DNA from: Chlamydiota bacterium | GTDB taxonomy: Bacteria > Auribacterota > Tritonobacteria > UBA1439 | Length of the DNA stretch: 64,000 nucleotides | NCBI GenBank assembly: GCA_012729785.1 | Contig: JAAYCL010000020.1 | Span: 12,183-76,182 of the forward strand | Direction: 5' to 3' | In this document: positions 37,504 to 45,933 of the stretch, in pieces | Numbering within the stretch: position 1 is the first letter of the stretch | Layout of the letters: each line of letters starts with the position of its first letter | Program-made: the position numbers and the translations under genes | Notes under the pieces: model-generated | The model's input: the letters and a program-made list of their open reading frames with translations, nothing else | The model's database searches: none | Told to the model about the DNA's origin: nothing

Positions 37504-38544
37504 GTGGGGAAACGCGTCGTTCCTGCATCTGCTCTGCTGGTGGCGGCCTTCGCCCTGTTCCTGAAATGGGCCGCGGGTCGTCGGCGCAGGGCGCTGGAGA
37601 GATTCGCCGAGCCGGCGCTCGCCCCCGCCCTCGTCATCGGCCTGAGCGGCCGGCGGCGCAAGGCGCGGGCGCTCCTTTTGACGGCCGCCCTCGCCCTCAT
37701 CGCGGTCTCCCTCGCCCAGCCCAAGTGGGGCTACCATTGGCGGCGGGTGACGCGGGAGGGGATCGATATCGTCATCGCCATGGACACCTCCAAGAGCATG
37801 CTCGCCGCGGACGTGAAGCCGGACCGCCTCACCCGGGCCAGGATGGAGGTGAGCGAGCTGTTGGACCGCCTGCGGGGGGACCGGGTGGCGCTCGTCGTCT
37901 TCGCGGGGACGGCCTACACCCTCTGCCCGCCGACGCTCGACTACGCGGCGCTCCAGATGTTCCTCAAGGCGGTGCGGGTGGGGGTCGTTCCGCTCGGCGG
38001 CACGGATATCGGGGGCGCCATCGGGCAGGCGATCCGCATCTTCGAGGAGGGCGAGCGCGAGCACCGCGCGCTCATCCTCCTCTCAGACGGGGAGGATCTG
38101 CGGGAAGGGACCGAGGCCGCGGCGAAGAGGGCGAAGGAGCTCGGCGTGAAGATCTTCTCGGTGGGGATCGGGAGCCCGTCGGGCGAGCTGATCCCTGTCG
38201 AGGACGACGCGGGGGGCACAAGCCACCTCAAGGACCGCGAGGGGCGGGTCGTGCAGACGAAGCTGGACGAGCGCACGCTCCAGCAGGCGGCCTTGTTGAC
38301 GGGGGGCGCCTACGTCTATCCCTCCGGCGGAACCTTCGGCCTCGTGACACTGTACGAGCAGGAGATCGCCGAGATGGAGAAGAAGGAGCTCGTGGAACGG
38401 CAGCGGAGGGTGTACGTCAACCGGTTCCAATGGCCGCTCGCCGCGGCGTTCGTCCTCCTCTGCGTGGAGACGGCGATAAGCGAGCGGATGGGCCGCAGGA
38501 AACGGGGGCCCGCCCGGGCGGGAGTCGGGGGGCGCGGCGCATGA
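37504..38544 (+). CDS. batB: BatB-type VWA-domain membrane protein, 5' end apparently frameshifted
   Basis: About 346 residues from the first in-frame GTG: a membrane helix, the RRRRALERFAEP segment common in BatB, a second helix, a VWA domain with MIDAS (DTSKSML, then LLSDGEDL) and a C-terminal helix. The normal N-terminus appears in another frame: ATG at 37499, two bases after the batA stop, reads MQWGNASFLHLL and then hits a stop at 37562. Restoring one C near 37534/37535 joins it to LLVAAFALFLKWAAG and gives a typical BatB start. So either the assembly lacks a base or the cell uses the GTG or slips. The end overlaps the TPR gene in ATGA. Confidence 0.85.
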   Translation: MGKRVVPASALLVAAFALFLKWAAGRRRRALERFAEPALAPALVIGLSGRRRKARALLLTAALALIAVSLAQPKWGYHWRRVTREGIDIVIAMDTSKSMLAADVKPDRLTRARMEVSELLDRLRGDRVALVVFAGTAYTLCPPTLDYAALQMFLKAVRVGVVPLGGTDIGGAIGQAIRIFEEGEREHRALILLSDGEDLREGTEAAAKRAKELGVKIFSVGIGSPSGELIPVEDDAGGTSHLKDREGRVVQTKLDERTLQQAALLTGGAYVYPSGGTFGLVTLYEQEIAEMEKKELVERQRRVYVNRFQWPLAAAFVLLCVETAISERMGRRKRGPARAGVGGRGA

Positions 38545-39200
38545 GCGGATTCGGCGCGTGGAGGAGGATCGGGGCGGGCGTCGCCGCGGCGGCCCTCTCC
38601 GTCTCCTCTCTCGGCCTCTCGTATCCCGCCGCGCGGAAAGCCGTGCGGGGCGACGAGGCGTACCGGAGGGGCGACTACGGGGAGGCGCTGCAGCGCTACT
38701 CGGAGGCGCTGGCGGAGGCGCCCGAGGAGCCGCGGCTCTTCTTCAACATCGGCGACGTCCTCTACCGCCAGGGGGGCTACCCCGAGGCCGTGAAGTTGTT
38801 CCAGAGGGCCGCGGTGACGGGCGATTCGCGGCTCCGCGCGAAGTCGTGGTACAACATCGGCAACGCGCACTACCGCTCCGCCGCGCGGGAAGGCGCGCCG
38901 GAGGCGGCGGGGCAGGCCGGCGACATGGAGGCGCTGAAGCGGTCGGCCGCCTCCTACATCAGGGCGCTCGAGTGCGCCCCCGACGACCTGGACGCGAAGT
39001 ACAACCTCGAGTTCGTCCAGCGAGAGATCCGGAAACTGGAACAGCAGCAGCAAAAGCAGAAAAACAAGGAGGAGGAGAAGGAAAAGGAGAAGGAGAAGGA
39101 CAAGCGGCAGGAACAACAAGACAAGGATGATAAAGACAAAGAGGACGAGCAGGACAAGCCGCCCCAGTTCACCTATCGCCCTGCGCCGGACGAGGAGTGA
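38541..39200 (+). CDS. batC: BatC-type TPR protein, probably lacking its C-terminal tail
   Basis: 219 residues. Signal-like helix (around 10-30), then three TPR units (DEAYRRGDYGEALQRYSEAL; LFFNIGDVLYRQGGYPEA; the YNIGNAHYRSA region) and a long Glu/Lys/Gln-rich charged segment. BatC-type proteins I know usually close with a short conserved tail ending in KDW after such a charged linker. Here the protein stops at PDEE, and a tail of that kind is found at the end of the next gene. It overlaps batB by four bases. Confidence 0.8.
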   Translation: MSGFGAWRRIGAGVAAAALSVSSLGLSYPAARKAVRGDEAYRRGDYGEALQRYSEALAEAPEEPRLFFNIGDVLYRQGGYPEAVKLFQRAAVTGDSRLRAKSWYNIGNAHYRSAAREGAPEAAGQAGDMEALKRSAASYIRALECAPDDLDAKYNLEFVQREIRKLEQQQQKQKNKEEEKEKEKEKDKRQEQQDKDDKDKEDEQDKPPQFTYRPAPDEE

Positions 39201-39202
39201 GT

Positions 39203-39928
39203 ATGCGATTGAACGCAGTGCCGAGTCGCGCAGTTATCGCTGCGGTACTGGTGTGTGCGGCATCTGTGACCCCGCGCGCCCATGCCGCCAAAAACGATGT
39301 GCCGTCGGGCGCCGGCCGGACCGAAGTGGATACAAAGGGCACGCCCATCTGGTGGCAGGGCATGCTACACAAGGACGGCGATGTCGATTGGTACCGCTTT
39401 GATTCAGAAGAGCCGGGGATGCTCAATCTGGCGTTTGAAAAACCTGCAGGGAAGGAGTTCTTCTGTAGCCTTTTTTCGGAGGGCGATACCCGCACGCCTA
39501 TTATTGCGGTGCCGCCCGGAGAGGTGGGGAAGAAGTTCAACGGATACACCGCTGTGAAACTGGGAAGGGGGACGTACTTCCTCAAGATCTGGGGATCGCC
39601 GGGCCATTTCTCCAAGAAGCAGGATGAGAAATATCAGTATGCGCTCACCGTGCCGATGGGGGGCGGCACGGGGGGCGGCGCCAACCAGCAGCAGCCTCAG
39701 CAGGAGCATGAAACCCCCCAGCCGCAGCAGGCGCAGCCGACCCCCCAGGTGACGCAGACCCCCCAGGCGCGACAGGAAGGACAGCCGGTCCCAAAGGCAG
39801 GTGGAGAACTGACGGAGGATCAGGCAAGGGCGCTGATCGAGGCGCTCGAGCGGGAGGAGCGCGACCCCACGCACCTGCTCCAGATCGAGGGCGCCCCCGC
39901 AGAGACGCACGCGGACAAGGATTGGTGA
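39203..39928 (+). CDS. Exported PPC-like beta-domain protein with a BatC-like KDW tail
   Basis: 241 residues. Signal peptide (to about residue 28), a beta-sandwich-like domain with DGDVDWYRFDSEEPGMLNL, the pattern of bacterial pre-peptidase C-terminal (PPC) domains, then a Gln/Pro-rich linker (around 150-195) and LTEDQARALIEALEREER ending in DKDW. The first about 580 bases are visibly less GC-rich and use more A/T-ending codons than all neighbours, while the last about 130 bases return to local composition. That suggests a foreign segment inserted in front of the batC tail. Two bases separate it from the batC stop. Function unknown. Confidence 0.78.
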   Translation: MRLNAVPSRAVIAAVLVCAASVTPRAHAAKNDVPSGAGRTEVDTKGTPIWWQGMLHKDGDVDWYRFDSEEPGMLNLAFEKPAGKEFFCSLFSEGDTRTPIIAVPPGEVGKKFNGYTAVKLGRGTYFLKIWGSPGHFSKKQDEKYQYALTVPMGGGTGGGANQQQPQQEHETPQPQQAQPTPQVTQTPQARQEGQPVPKAGGELTEDQARALIEALEREERDPTHLLQIEGAPAETHADKDW

Positions 39929-39978
39929 CGGTCGCGGTTCCCGGCATCTCGTTGCTGGTTTCCGCGGGGAGCGGAGGA

Positions 39979-39984
39979 TATACT
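39979..39984 (+). promoter_or_regulatory. -10 element directly before batD
   Basis: TATACT nine bases before the batD ATG, no Shine-Dalgarno between. A convincing -35 is not seen (TTGCTG at 39952 is 21 bases away). It implies an internal, possibly leaderless, start for batD and batE. Confidence 0.4.
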
Positions 39985-39993
39985 TACGCCGGT

Positions 39994-41838
39994 ATGCGCA
40001 CGCTGGTCTGCGGCATTGTGGCGGCATGCATCTGCGCTCCGGGAAGCGCCGGCGCGGCGGAGCTCTCCGCCTCGGTGGACCGGAACGTCGTCTCCCTCGA
40101 CGACCGGCTGGTGTTGAGCGTGGAGGTCTCGGGGGCCGGGCAGGGGAGCGCCCCCGAGCTCCCCCCGCTCGACGGTTTCGCCGTCGCCCACACGGAGCGC
40201 TCGACACAGATCCAGATCGCGAACTTCCAGATGACGACGAGCGCCCGGTACGACTACACCCTCGTTCCCCTCAAGGCCGGCAGGCTCGTCATCGGCCCCG
40301 TCACCCTGCGGGAGGGGGACCGGGAACAGCGCACGCCGCCGATCACGGTCGAGGTGCTCGACCGAGGCCGTCCGGTTCCCCCCTCCCCGCCGCCTTCCGG
40401 CGCCGGCCGCCCGGCTTCGCCCGCCCCGCGCGAACCCGACTCCGCCCCGGGCGCCGCGCCGCCGGAGCGGATGTTCATCGAGATCGAGGCCGACAAGACG
40501 AATCCGTGGCTCCGCGAGCAGGTCATCCTCACCTTCAGGTTCTGTTACGCCGACGTGGCGCTCGCGGATCAGCCCGTCTACGAGGCCCCCCCCGCGCACG
40601 GCTTCGTCGAGAAGCAGCTTGGCGACGGGAGGAGCGTCAACTCCACCCGCGTGATCAACGGCAGGCGCTACCTGGTAAGCGAGCTCAAGACCGCGCTCTA
40701 CCCGTACCGGACGGGGGAGCTCGCCGTGGGCCCGGCGCGCCTCAAGGGGAACATCCTGGCCGATTCGCCGCGTCGCGCGCGCCCCCCGCGCGGCTTTTTC
40801 GACATGGACGATTTCTTCGGCGATCCGTTCTTCGGCGGCTTCGTCAAGAAGCCGTTCTCGCTCGTCTCCAACGAACTGAAGATCGACGTCCGCCCCCTCC
40901 CGAAGGAGGGGGCGCCGGAGGGGGAGGTCCCGGTCGGCAGGTACCGACTCGCGGTGGAGGCCAAGCCGCGGGAGGTCCGTGCGGGCGACCCGGTCACGCT
41001 CACGATGACGCTCACCGGCGAGGGGGACCTGGAGCGTGTGCCCCCGCCCCGGGTGCGCGCCCTCGACGGCTTCAAGAGCTACGAGCCGACCGGGAGCGTT
41101 TCGGCGGGGGGCAAGACGTTCGAGCAGGCGATCGTGCCGCTCGACGAGAAGATCACCGAGATCCCGCCGGTGATCTTCACCTATTTCGATCCCGGCGAGG
41201 GGCGGTACGTGACCCTGAAGGAGGGCCCCGTTCCCCTGAAGGTGCTCCCGCCGCAGGAGGGCAACGGGAAGATCGTGAGTCTGCCGTCGGCGGCGGGGGG
41301 GCGGGACGTGCAGCTCATCGAGAGGAACATCGTCTTCATCAAGACCTCGCCGGGAACGCTGAAACGGGAGGCGGCCACGGAGGCGCCGGGAGTTCGTTTC
41401 TGGCTCCTCCAGGCGGTTCCACTTATCGCGGTCGCCGCGGCGGCCGCGCACGCGCGGCACCGGTCGCGCCTTCGCTCCGACCGCGGGTATGCCCGCCTCC
41501 ACCGCGCCGGGCGGGCCACCCGGGCGCGCCTGAAATCGGTCGAGAGGGCGATGCGGAAGGGGAACGCGGAGGAGTTCTACGGCGGCATCGCGAAGGCGGT
41601 GAGCGGCTATGTCGCCGACCGGCTGAACATGCCGGCGGGGGGGATGACGCCCGATCTGGTCCGCGAGGCGCTGGCCTCGCGGGGGGTGGACCCCGGGCTC
41701 ATCCGACGCCTGGACGAATTGTACCGGACCTGCGACCTCGCGCGTTTCGCCCCCTCCGGCGCGGCGGGGAACGAGATGGCGCACTGCCACGGCGAGGCGA
41801 CGGGGGTGCTGGAGGAGCTCAGGAGGGGGAGATGGTGA
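39994..41838 (+). CDS. batD: BatD (oxygen-tolerance family) membrane protein
   Basis: 614 residues. Signal peptide (to about residue 22), three beta-rich extracytoplasmic domains (ELSASVDRNVVSLDDRLVLSV; FIEIEADKTNPWLREQV; RLAVEAKPREVRAGDPVTL, the last two partial) typical of the BatD family, a membrane helix (around 469-487) and a helical cytoplasmic C-terminus similar to the end of the 35522 product. The ATG at 39994 fits the signal peptide and the promoter; an in-frame extension upstream covers non-coding sequence. Its stop overlaps batE by seven bases. Confidence 0.9.
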   Translation: MRTLVCGIVAACICAPGSAGAAELSASVDRNVVSLDDRLVLSVEVSGAGQGSAPELPPLDGFAVAHTERSTQIQIANFQMTTSARYDYTLVPLKAGRLVIGPVTLREGDREQRTPPITVEVLDRGRPVPPSPPPSGAGRPASPAPREPDSAPGAAPPERMFIEIEADKTNPWLREQVILTFRFCYADVALADQPVYEAPPAHGFVEKQLGDGRSVNSTRVINGRRYLVSELKTALYPYRTGELAVGPARLKGNILADSPRRARPPRGFFDMDDFFGDPFFGGFVKKPFSLVSNELKIDVRPLPKEGAPEGEVPVGRYRLAVEAKPREVRAGDPVTLTMTLTGEGDLERVPPPRVRALDGFKSYEPTGSVSAGGKTFEQAIVPLDEKITEIPPVIFTYFDPGEGRYVTLKEGPVPLKVLPPQEGNGKIVSLPSAAGGRDVQLIERNIVFIKTSPGTLKREAATEAPGVRFWLLQAVPLIAVAAAAAHARHRSRLRSDRGYARLHRAGRATRARLKSVERAMRKGNAEEFYGGIAKAVSGYVADRLNMPAGGMTPDLVREALASRGVDPGLIRRLDELYRTCDLARFAPSGAAGNEMAHCHGEATGVLEELRRGRW

Positions 41839-42662
41839 GACCGACGGGAACCGTGCTCCTTTTCGCGTCGCTCCTCGCCGCCCCGCTCGCCGCCGGAGGC
41901 GCCGAAACGGCGCCGCTTCGCGAGACGCCCCAATCCGCGGCGGCCGCCGCGGGCAGGCCGGAGACGAACGCCGACCCGCGCGAAATCTTCGCGCGCGCCA
42001 ACCGTCTCTACGAGGCGGGCGACTACGCCGCGGCGGCGGTGGGGTACGAGAAGCTGGCGAAACGCGGCTACCGGGGCGGGAACCTCTTCTACAACCTCGG
42101 GAACGCCTACCTGAAGCTGGACCGGAAGGGGCCCGCGATCCTCTGCTACCGGAAGGCGTCGCGGTTCCTTCCGCGGGACCAGGACCTCAAGAGCAACCTC
42201 GACTACGCCATTTCCCTCATCGAGGATCGGCTGGAACCGGCGCGCCGGTCGCCGCTCCTGCGGCGGTGGGACGCGGCGGTCGGTTGGTTCACCCTGCCGG
42301 AGTGGCTGCTCGCGGCGGCGGCGATCCTCTGGGCGCTCTGCGCCTCGCTGGTCGTCATGATCTACGCCCCGCCCGCGCGGCCCGCCTTCTCGAGGGTCTC
42401 CGCGACGCTCGCTGTTCTCCTCCTCGCCGCCTCCGCGGCCGCCTTTTCCCGCGCCCGCGTCGAGAGGCGCGAGGAGGCGGTCATCCTCGCCCGCGAGGCG
42501 CGCGTCAGGTACGGCCCCTCGGAGAACGACGTGGTCGCCTTCCTGCTCCATGAGGGGGCGACGGTCGAGGCGAGGAACGAGAAGGGGGACTGGCGCCAGG
42601 TGTCTCTCCCGGACGGGAAGGCGGGGTGGGTGCGGAAGGAGGAGTGCGGCCTCGTCCAATGA
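41832..42662 (+). CDS. batE: BatE-type TPR/SH3 membrane protein
   Basis: 276 residues: signal peptide, TPR units (EIFARANRLYEAGDYAAAA; NLFYNLGNAYLKLDRKGPA), two membrane helices (around 155-175 and 180-205), and a C-terminal bacterial SH3 domain (ILAREARVRYGPSEND ... WRQVSLPDGKAGWVRKEE). This is the BatE layout and ends the plus-strand cluster that began with the sigma factor. ATG overlaps the batD stop. Five bases separate it from the convergent small gene. Confidence 0.88.
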   Translation: MVRPTGTVLLFASLLAAPLAAGGAETAPLRETPQSAAAAAGRPETNADPREIFARANRLYEAGDYAAAAVGYEKLAKRGYRGGNLFYNLGNAYLKLDRKGPAILCYRKASRFLPRDQDLKSNLDYAISLIEDRLEPARRSPLLRRWDAAVGWFTLPEWLLAAAAILWALCASLVVMIYAPPARPAFSRVSATLAVLLLAASAAAFSRARVERREEAVILAREARVRYGPSENDVVAFLLHEGATVEARNEKGDWRQVSLPDGKAGWVRKEECGLVQ

Positions 42663-42667
42663 GCGCG

Positions 42668-42904
42668 TCAGCGCCGGAGCCGCAGCTCCTTCAGGGCGCG
42701 CTCCAGCTCCTCGACGCGGGCCTTGAGCCGCTCCTTCTCCATCGTCTTCTCCTTGCTCCTGACGTGGACGAGCATGCCCAGCACGGTGAACATCAGCGCC
42801 CAGGTCACCGCGCGGCCCGAACCGCCCGCGTGGTGCATGATCAGAATCTCCTCGAGGATGCCGTAGATCCCGAGGATGCACAGTACCACACACCAGAAGA
42901 GCAT
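42668..42904 (-). CDS. Small membrane protein with C-terminal coiled coil
   Basis: 78 residues, not recognised. Two short hydrophobic segments (around 1-22 and 33-48) are followed by a charged heptad-like helix (VRSKEKTMEKERLKARVEEL). It has a strong ribosome site (GGAGGGAGGTG). It lies downstream of the MFS gene on the same strand and may also have its own -10. It resembles phage-shock or two-helix accessory proteins in size only. Confidence 0.65.
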   Translation of the reverse strand: MLFWCVVLCILGIYGILEEILIMHHAGGSGRAVTWALMFTVLGMLVHVRSKEKTMEKERLKARVEELERALKELRLRR

Positions 42905-42930
42905 CGATCACCTCCCTCCGCCGGCGCCGC

Positions 42931-44133
42931 TCACGAACGAAGTATAGCGCACCGTCGCGGGTTCGTATACGGGGAAGCGCACGGCTCCTCCGTCGCGTAT
43001 CGGTAGTCGTCGCGGGCGAGGAGGATGAGCGGGATCGCCGCGAGACTGCACGCCCCCGCCGCCAGATACGCCGCCGAAAAGCCGAACCGCCCGCCCGCCC
43101 ACCCGAAGACGAGCGCCCCCGCGGACTGGGATCCGACCATCAGCAGGTAGATGAGGCCGCTCGCGCCGCCGAGGCGCGCGCGGGGAAAGAGCCGGGCGAT
43201 GCCGAGGTAGGAGAAGACGGCGAAGCCGGCGTCGCCCGCCTCGTGGACGAGTCGGAAGAGGAACGCGGGGACCGTGTTTCGCGCCGCCCCGAAGGCGATG
43301 AGCCCCGCGCCGGAGAGGGCGATCGCGCCGAGGGCCAGGCGCAGGGTCGACGCCCCGCGGTCCCGCCGCGTGCCGAACCAGTAGGAGCAGCAGGCGAGGA
43401 AGATGATCGGGACGCCCATGAAGATTCCCGCCTCGGCGGTGCCGAGGCGGAGATCGGTTTCGAGGAACGGCGCGTAGCAGGCGATCTCCGCGCCCCAGTG
43501 CAGGCAGAAGAGGAGGATGGCGGCGGCGAAGAGGAGCACGCGCCGCGAGGCCAGGTCGCGCGCGTAGCGGCCCAGCGGCTCGATGCGCACGGTGACCGGG
43601 CGGAGGAGAACGGCGCATCCCGTCAACGCGAGGGAGAACGCCGCGGAGAGGAGGAAGACGGCGCGGAAATCGAGCCGCGCGAGGAGGAGGCTGCCGGCGA
43701 TGATCCCGCAGCCCATCGCGAACTGGGTGAGGAGGTTGTAGAAACCGATCGCGCGGCCCTGGCGGCTCCGGTCGTGGGTCTTGAAGAAAAGGGCGTTCAT
43801 CGTGACGCGCACGATGTTGTTGCCCAGGCCGCCGACGAGAAACAGCAGGACCAGGGCGGCGAAGCCGCGGCAGAAGGCGAGCCCGAGGTAGAAGACGCAG
43901 GTGAGGGCCAGTCCGGCCACGGTGTTCCCCCTCGCGCCGAAGCGGTCCTCGAGGAGGCCGACGAAGAAGGAGCCGAAAATCGCCGTGGCGGTGTAGAGCA
44001 TCAGCAGGACGCCGATCCGGCCCCCGGCCATCCCGAGCCCGGCCAGATGGATCGAGTAGATGAAGTAGCTGAAGTAGGTGAAGAAGGCGTAGGCGCCGAT
44101 GAGCGCGTGGTTGAGGAATTTGTCCCTGTCCAT
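42931..44133 (-). CDS. Major facilitator superfamily transporter
   Basis: 400-residue carrier with 12 predicted helices. The loop after helix 2 (GLLEDRFGARGN) and the FFKTHDRSRQGRAIGFYNLL segment are MFS-type. Start ATG 13 bases after the recJ stop, hence probably one transcript with recJ. No substrate can be assigned; general similarity is to the drug/sugar exporter branches. Confidence 0.85.
   Translation of the reverse strand: MDRDKFLNHALIGAYAFFTYFSYFIYSIHLAGLGMAGGRIGVLLMLYTATAIFGSFFVGLLEDRFGARGNTVAGLALTCVFYLGLAFCRGFAALVLLFLVGGLGNNIVRVTMNALFFKTHDRSRQGRAIGFYNLLTQFAMGCGIIAGSLLLARLDFRAVFLLSAAFSLALTGCAVLLRPVTVRIEPLGRYARDLASRRVLLFAAAILLFCLHWGAEIACYAPFLETDLRLGTAEAGIFMGVPIIFLACCSYWFGTRRDRGASTLRLALGAIALSGAGLIAFGAARNTVPAFLFRLVHEAGDAGFAVFSYLGIARLFPRARLGGASGLIYLLMVGSQSAGALVFGWAGGRFGFSAAYLAAGACSLAAIPLILLARDDYRYATEEPCASPYTNPRRCAILRS
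42941..42946 (-). promoter_or_regulatory. Possible -10 for the small membrane protein
   Basis: TATACT on the minus strand within the last codons of the MFS gene, 36 bases before the small gene. No convincing -35 at 17 bases. Confidence 0.3.
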
Positions 44134-44146
44134 CCGTCCGCCGGGG

Positions 44147-45871
44147 TTACCCGGCGCCTCCCGAGGGCCTGAAGTCCTTGAGGATGAGTTCCGTCCGTTT
44201 CACGCCGCGCCACTCCCCCCGGCGGGGGGCGTAGGCGATGTCGAGCGGGCCGCCGGAGAGCTCGGGGAGGCGATGCGCCATGTTCCAGCCGACGCACTCG
44301 AGCGGGTCGGCGCCCGGCTCGGGAGCGACGAGGGCGAACTTGAGGTGCGTCCCGCTCGCGCCCATCGTCCGCGGCGCCCCCGCCACGTGCACCCGTTCCG
44401 AAACGATGACCGGCTGCGGGTTCCCCGACCCGAACGGTTCGAGGCGACCGAGAAGGCCGAGGAAGGCGGGATCCAGCTCGCCGAGCGGAAGGGCGCAGTC
44501 GACGGAGAGGGAGGGGACGAGGTCCTCGTCGGAGAGGAGCTCCTCGGCGACCGCGCTGAACCGCTCGCGGAACGCCTCGATGTTATGGAGGGGCAGGGTG
44601 AGCCCGGCGGCGAGACGGTGCCCCCCGAACGAGGAGAAGAGGTCCCGGCATCGGGAGAGGCCGCCGAACAGGTCGAAGGCGGGGATGCTGCGCGCGGAGC
44701 CGTGGCCCCCCTGCGCGTCGAGGGCGATGACCACGGTCGGGCGGTGGTACCGTTCCAGTATCCGCGCCGCGACGATCCCGATGACGCCCGGGTGCCAGTC
44801 CTTTCCCGCGACGACGAGCGCCTTCCGCCGCCCGGCATCCCCGCTTCGCTCCACCTGGAGGAGCGCCTCCCCGGCGATCCGCTTCTCGATCGCCTGGCGG
44901 CGGGCGTTCAGCCGGTTGAGGGCATGCGCGGCCGGCCGGCAGTTCGCGAGGTCCCGCGCGAGGAGCAGGCCGGTCGCCTCCTCCGGCGAACCGACGCGAC
45001 CCGCGGCGTTGATCCGCGGGCCCACCTGGAAGGCGAGATGGCGCGCCTGCACCGCCCCCGGGTCGATATCCGCCGCCAGGAGCAGCGCCTCGATCCCCGG
45101 GAGCGGTTCGCGGGCGAGGGCTTCGAGGCCGAGCATCGCGATGATGCGGTTCTCGCCCCGGAGCGGGGCCACGTCGGCGACGGTGCCGAGCGCCGCGAGC
45201 TGGAGCAGCTCCCCCCACGGGAGGCGGGCCGGGAGCGTCTCCACGAGCGCGCGGGCGAACTTGAGGACGACGCCCGCGGCGGCGAGGTCCCCGAACGGAT
45301 AGGGGCACCCCTCCTTCTTCGGGTTGACGACCGCCGTCGCCGGGGGGAGGGGCCCCTTGGGGAGATGGTGGTCGATGACGATCACGTCCAGCCCCGCCTC
45401 GCGGGCCTCGGCGACCGGGCCCGCCGCCTCGGTGCCGCAGTCGAGCGTGACGATGAGCGAGGCGCCGAGGCGGCGCGCCGCGCGCACCCCCCGGGCGTTG
45501 AAGCCGTACCCCTCGGTCAGGCGGTTTGGATGGATGAACGCGTAGCGGAGCCCGAGCGCCTCGAGCACCTTCCCCATCGCCGCGGTGGAGCTGATGCCGT
45601 CGACGTCGTAGTCGCCGAAGAGGAGCACCGTCTCCCCGCGTTCCCGCGCCATGCGCAGACGCACGGTCGCCTTCTCCATTTCGTCCATCAGGAGGGGGTC
45701 GTGGAGGTCGGAGATGCGCGGGGAGAGGAAGATACGCGCCGCCTCGGCGGTGGCGATTCCCCTGCCGGCGAGGATGCGGGCGAGGGGGAGGGGGAGGGAC
45801 GCATCGGCGGCGAGGCGGGCGACCTCCCCCTCGTCCACGGCACGGATCCGCCAGCGCATCGCACCCCCCAT
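44147..45871 (-). CDS. recJ: Single-stranded-DNA-specific exonuclease RecJ
   Basis: 5'-to-3' single-strand exonuclease of 574 residues used in recombination and mismatch repair. DHH-superfamily motifs are intact: LLFGDYDVDGISS, LDCGTEA, VIDHHLPKG, then the DHHA1 part with GGHRLAAGLTL and the C-terminal OB domain. An internal ATG (MRWRIRAV, 45859) four codons in may be the true start. It heads a short minus-strand unit with the MFS gene. Confidence 0.94.
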   Translation of the reverse strand: MGGAMRWRIRAVDEGEVARLAADASLPLPLARILAGRGIATAEAARIFLSPRISDLHDPLLMDEMEKATVRLRMARERGETVLLFGDYDVDGISSTAAMGKVLEALGLRYAFIHPNRLTEGYGFNARGVRAARRLGASLIVTLDCGTEAAGPVAEAREAGLDVIVIDHHLPKGPLPPATAVVNPKKEGCPYPFGDLAAAGVVLKFARALVETLPARLPWGELLQLAALGTVADVAPLRGENRIIAMLGLEALAREPLPGIEALLLAADIDPGAVQARHLAFQVGPRINAAGRVGSPEEATGLLLARDLANCRPAAHALNRLNARRQAIEKRIAGEALLQVERSGDAGRRKALVVAGKDWHPGVIGIVAARILERYHRPTVVIALDAQGGHGSARSIPAFDLFGGLSRCRDLFSSFGGHRLAAGLTLPLHNIEAFRERFSAVAEELLSDEDLVPSLSVDCALPLGELDPAFLGLLGRLEPFGSGNPQPVIVSERVHVAGAPRTMGASGTHLKFALVAPEPGADPLECVGWNMAHRLPELSGGPLDIAYAPRRGEWRGVKRTELILKDFRPSGGAG

Positions 45872-45915
45872 ACCCGCATGCGGGCCGTTGTTGTGGAAGG
45901 CGGCCCCGCACGGTG

Positions 45916-45924
45916 TGCTATACT
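45916..45924 (+). promoter_or_regulatory. Extended -10 of the lipoprotein-hydrolase unit
   Basis: TGC followed by TATACT (45919-45924), nine bases before the ATG at 45934, no ribosome site in between. No good -35 at 17 bases (TTGTGG is 22 away). Confidence 0.5.
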
Positions 45925-45933
45925 ACCATAGAA

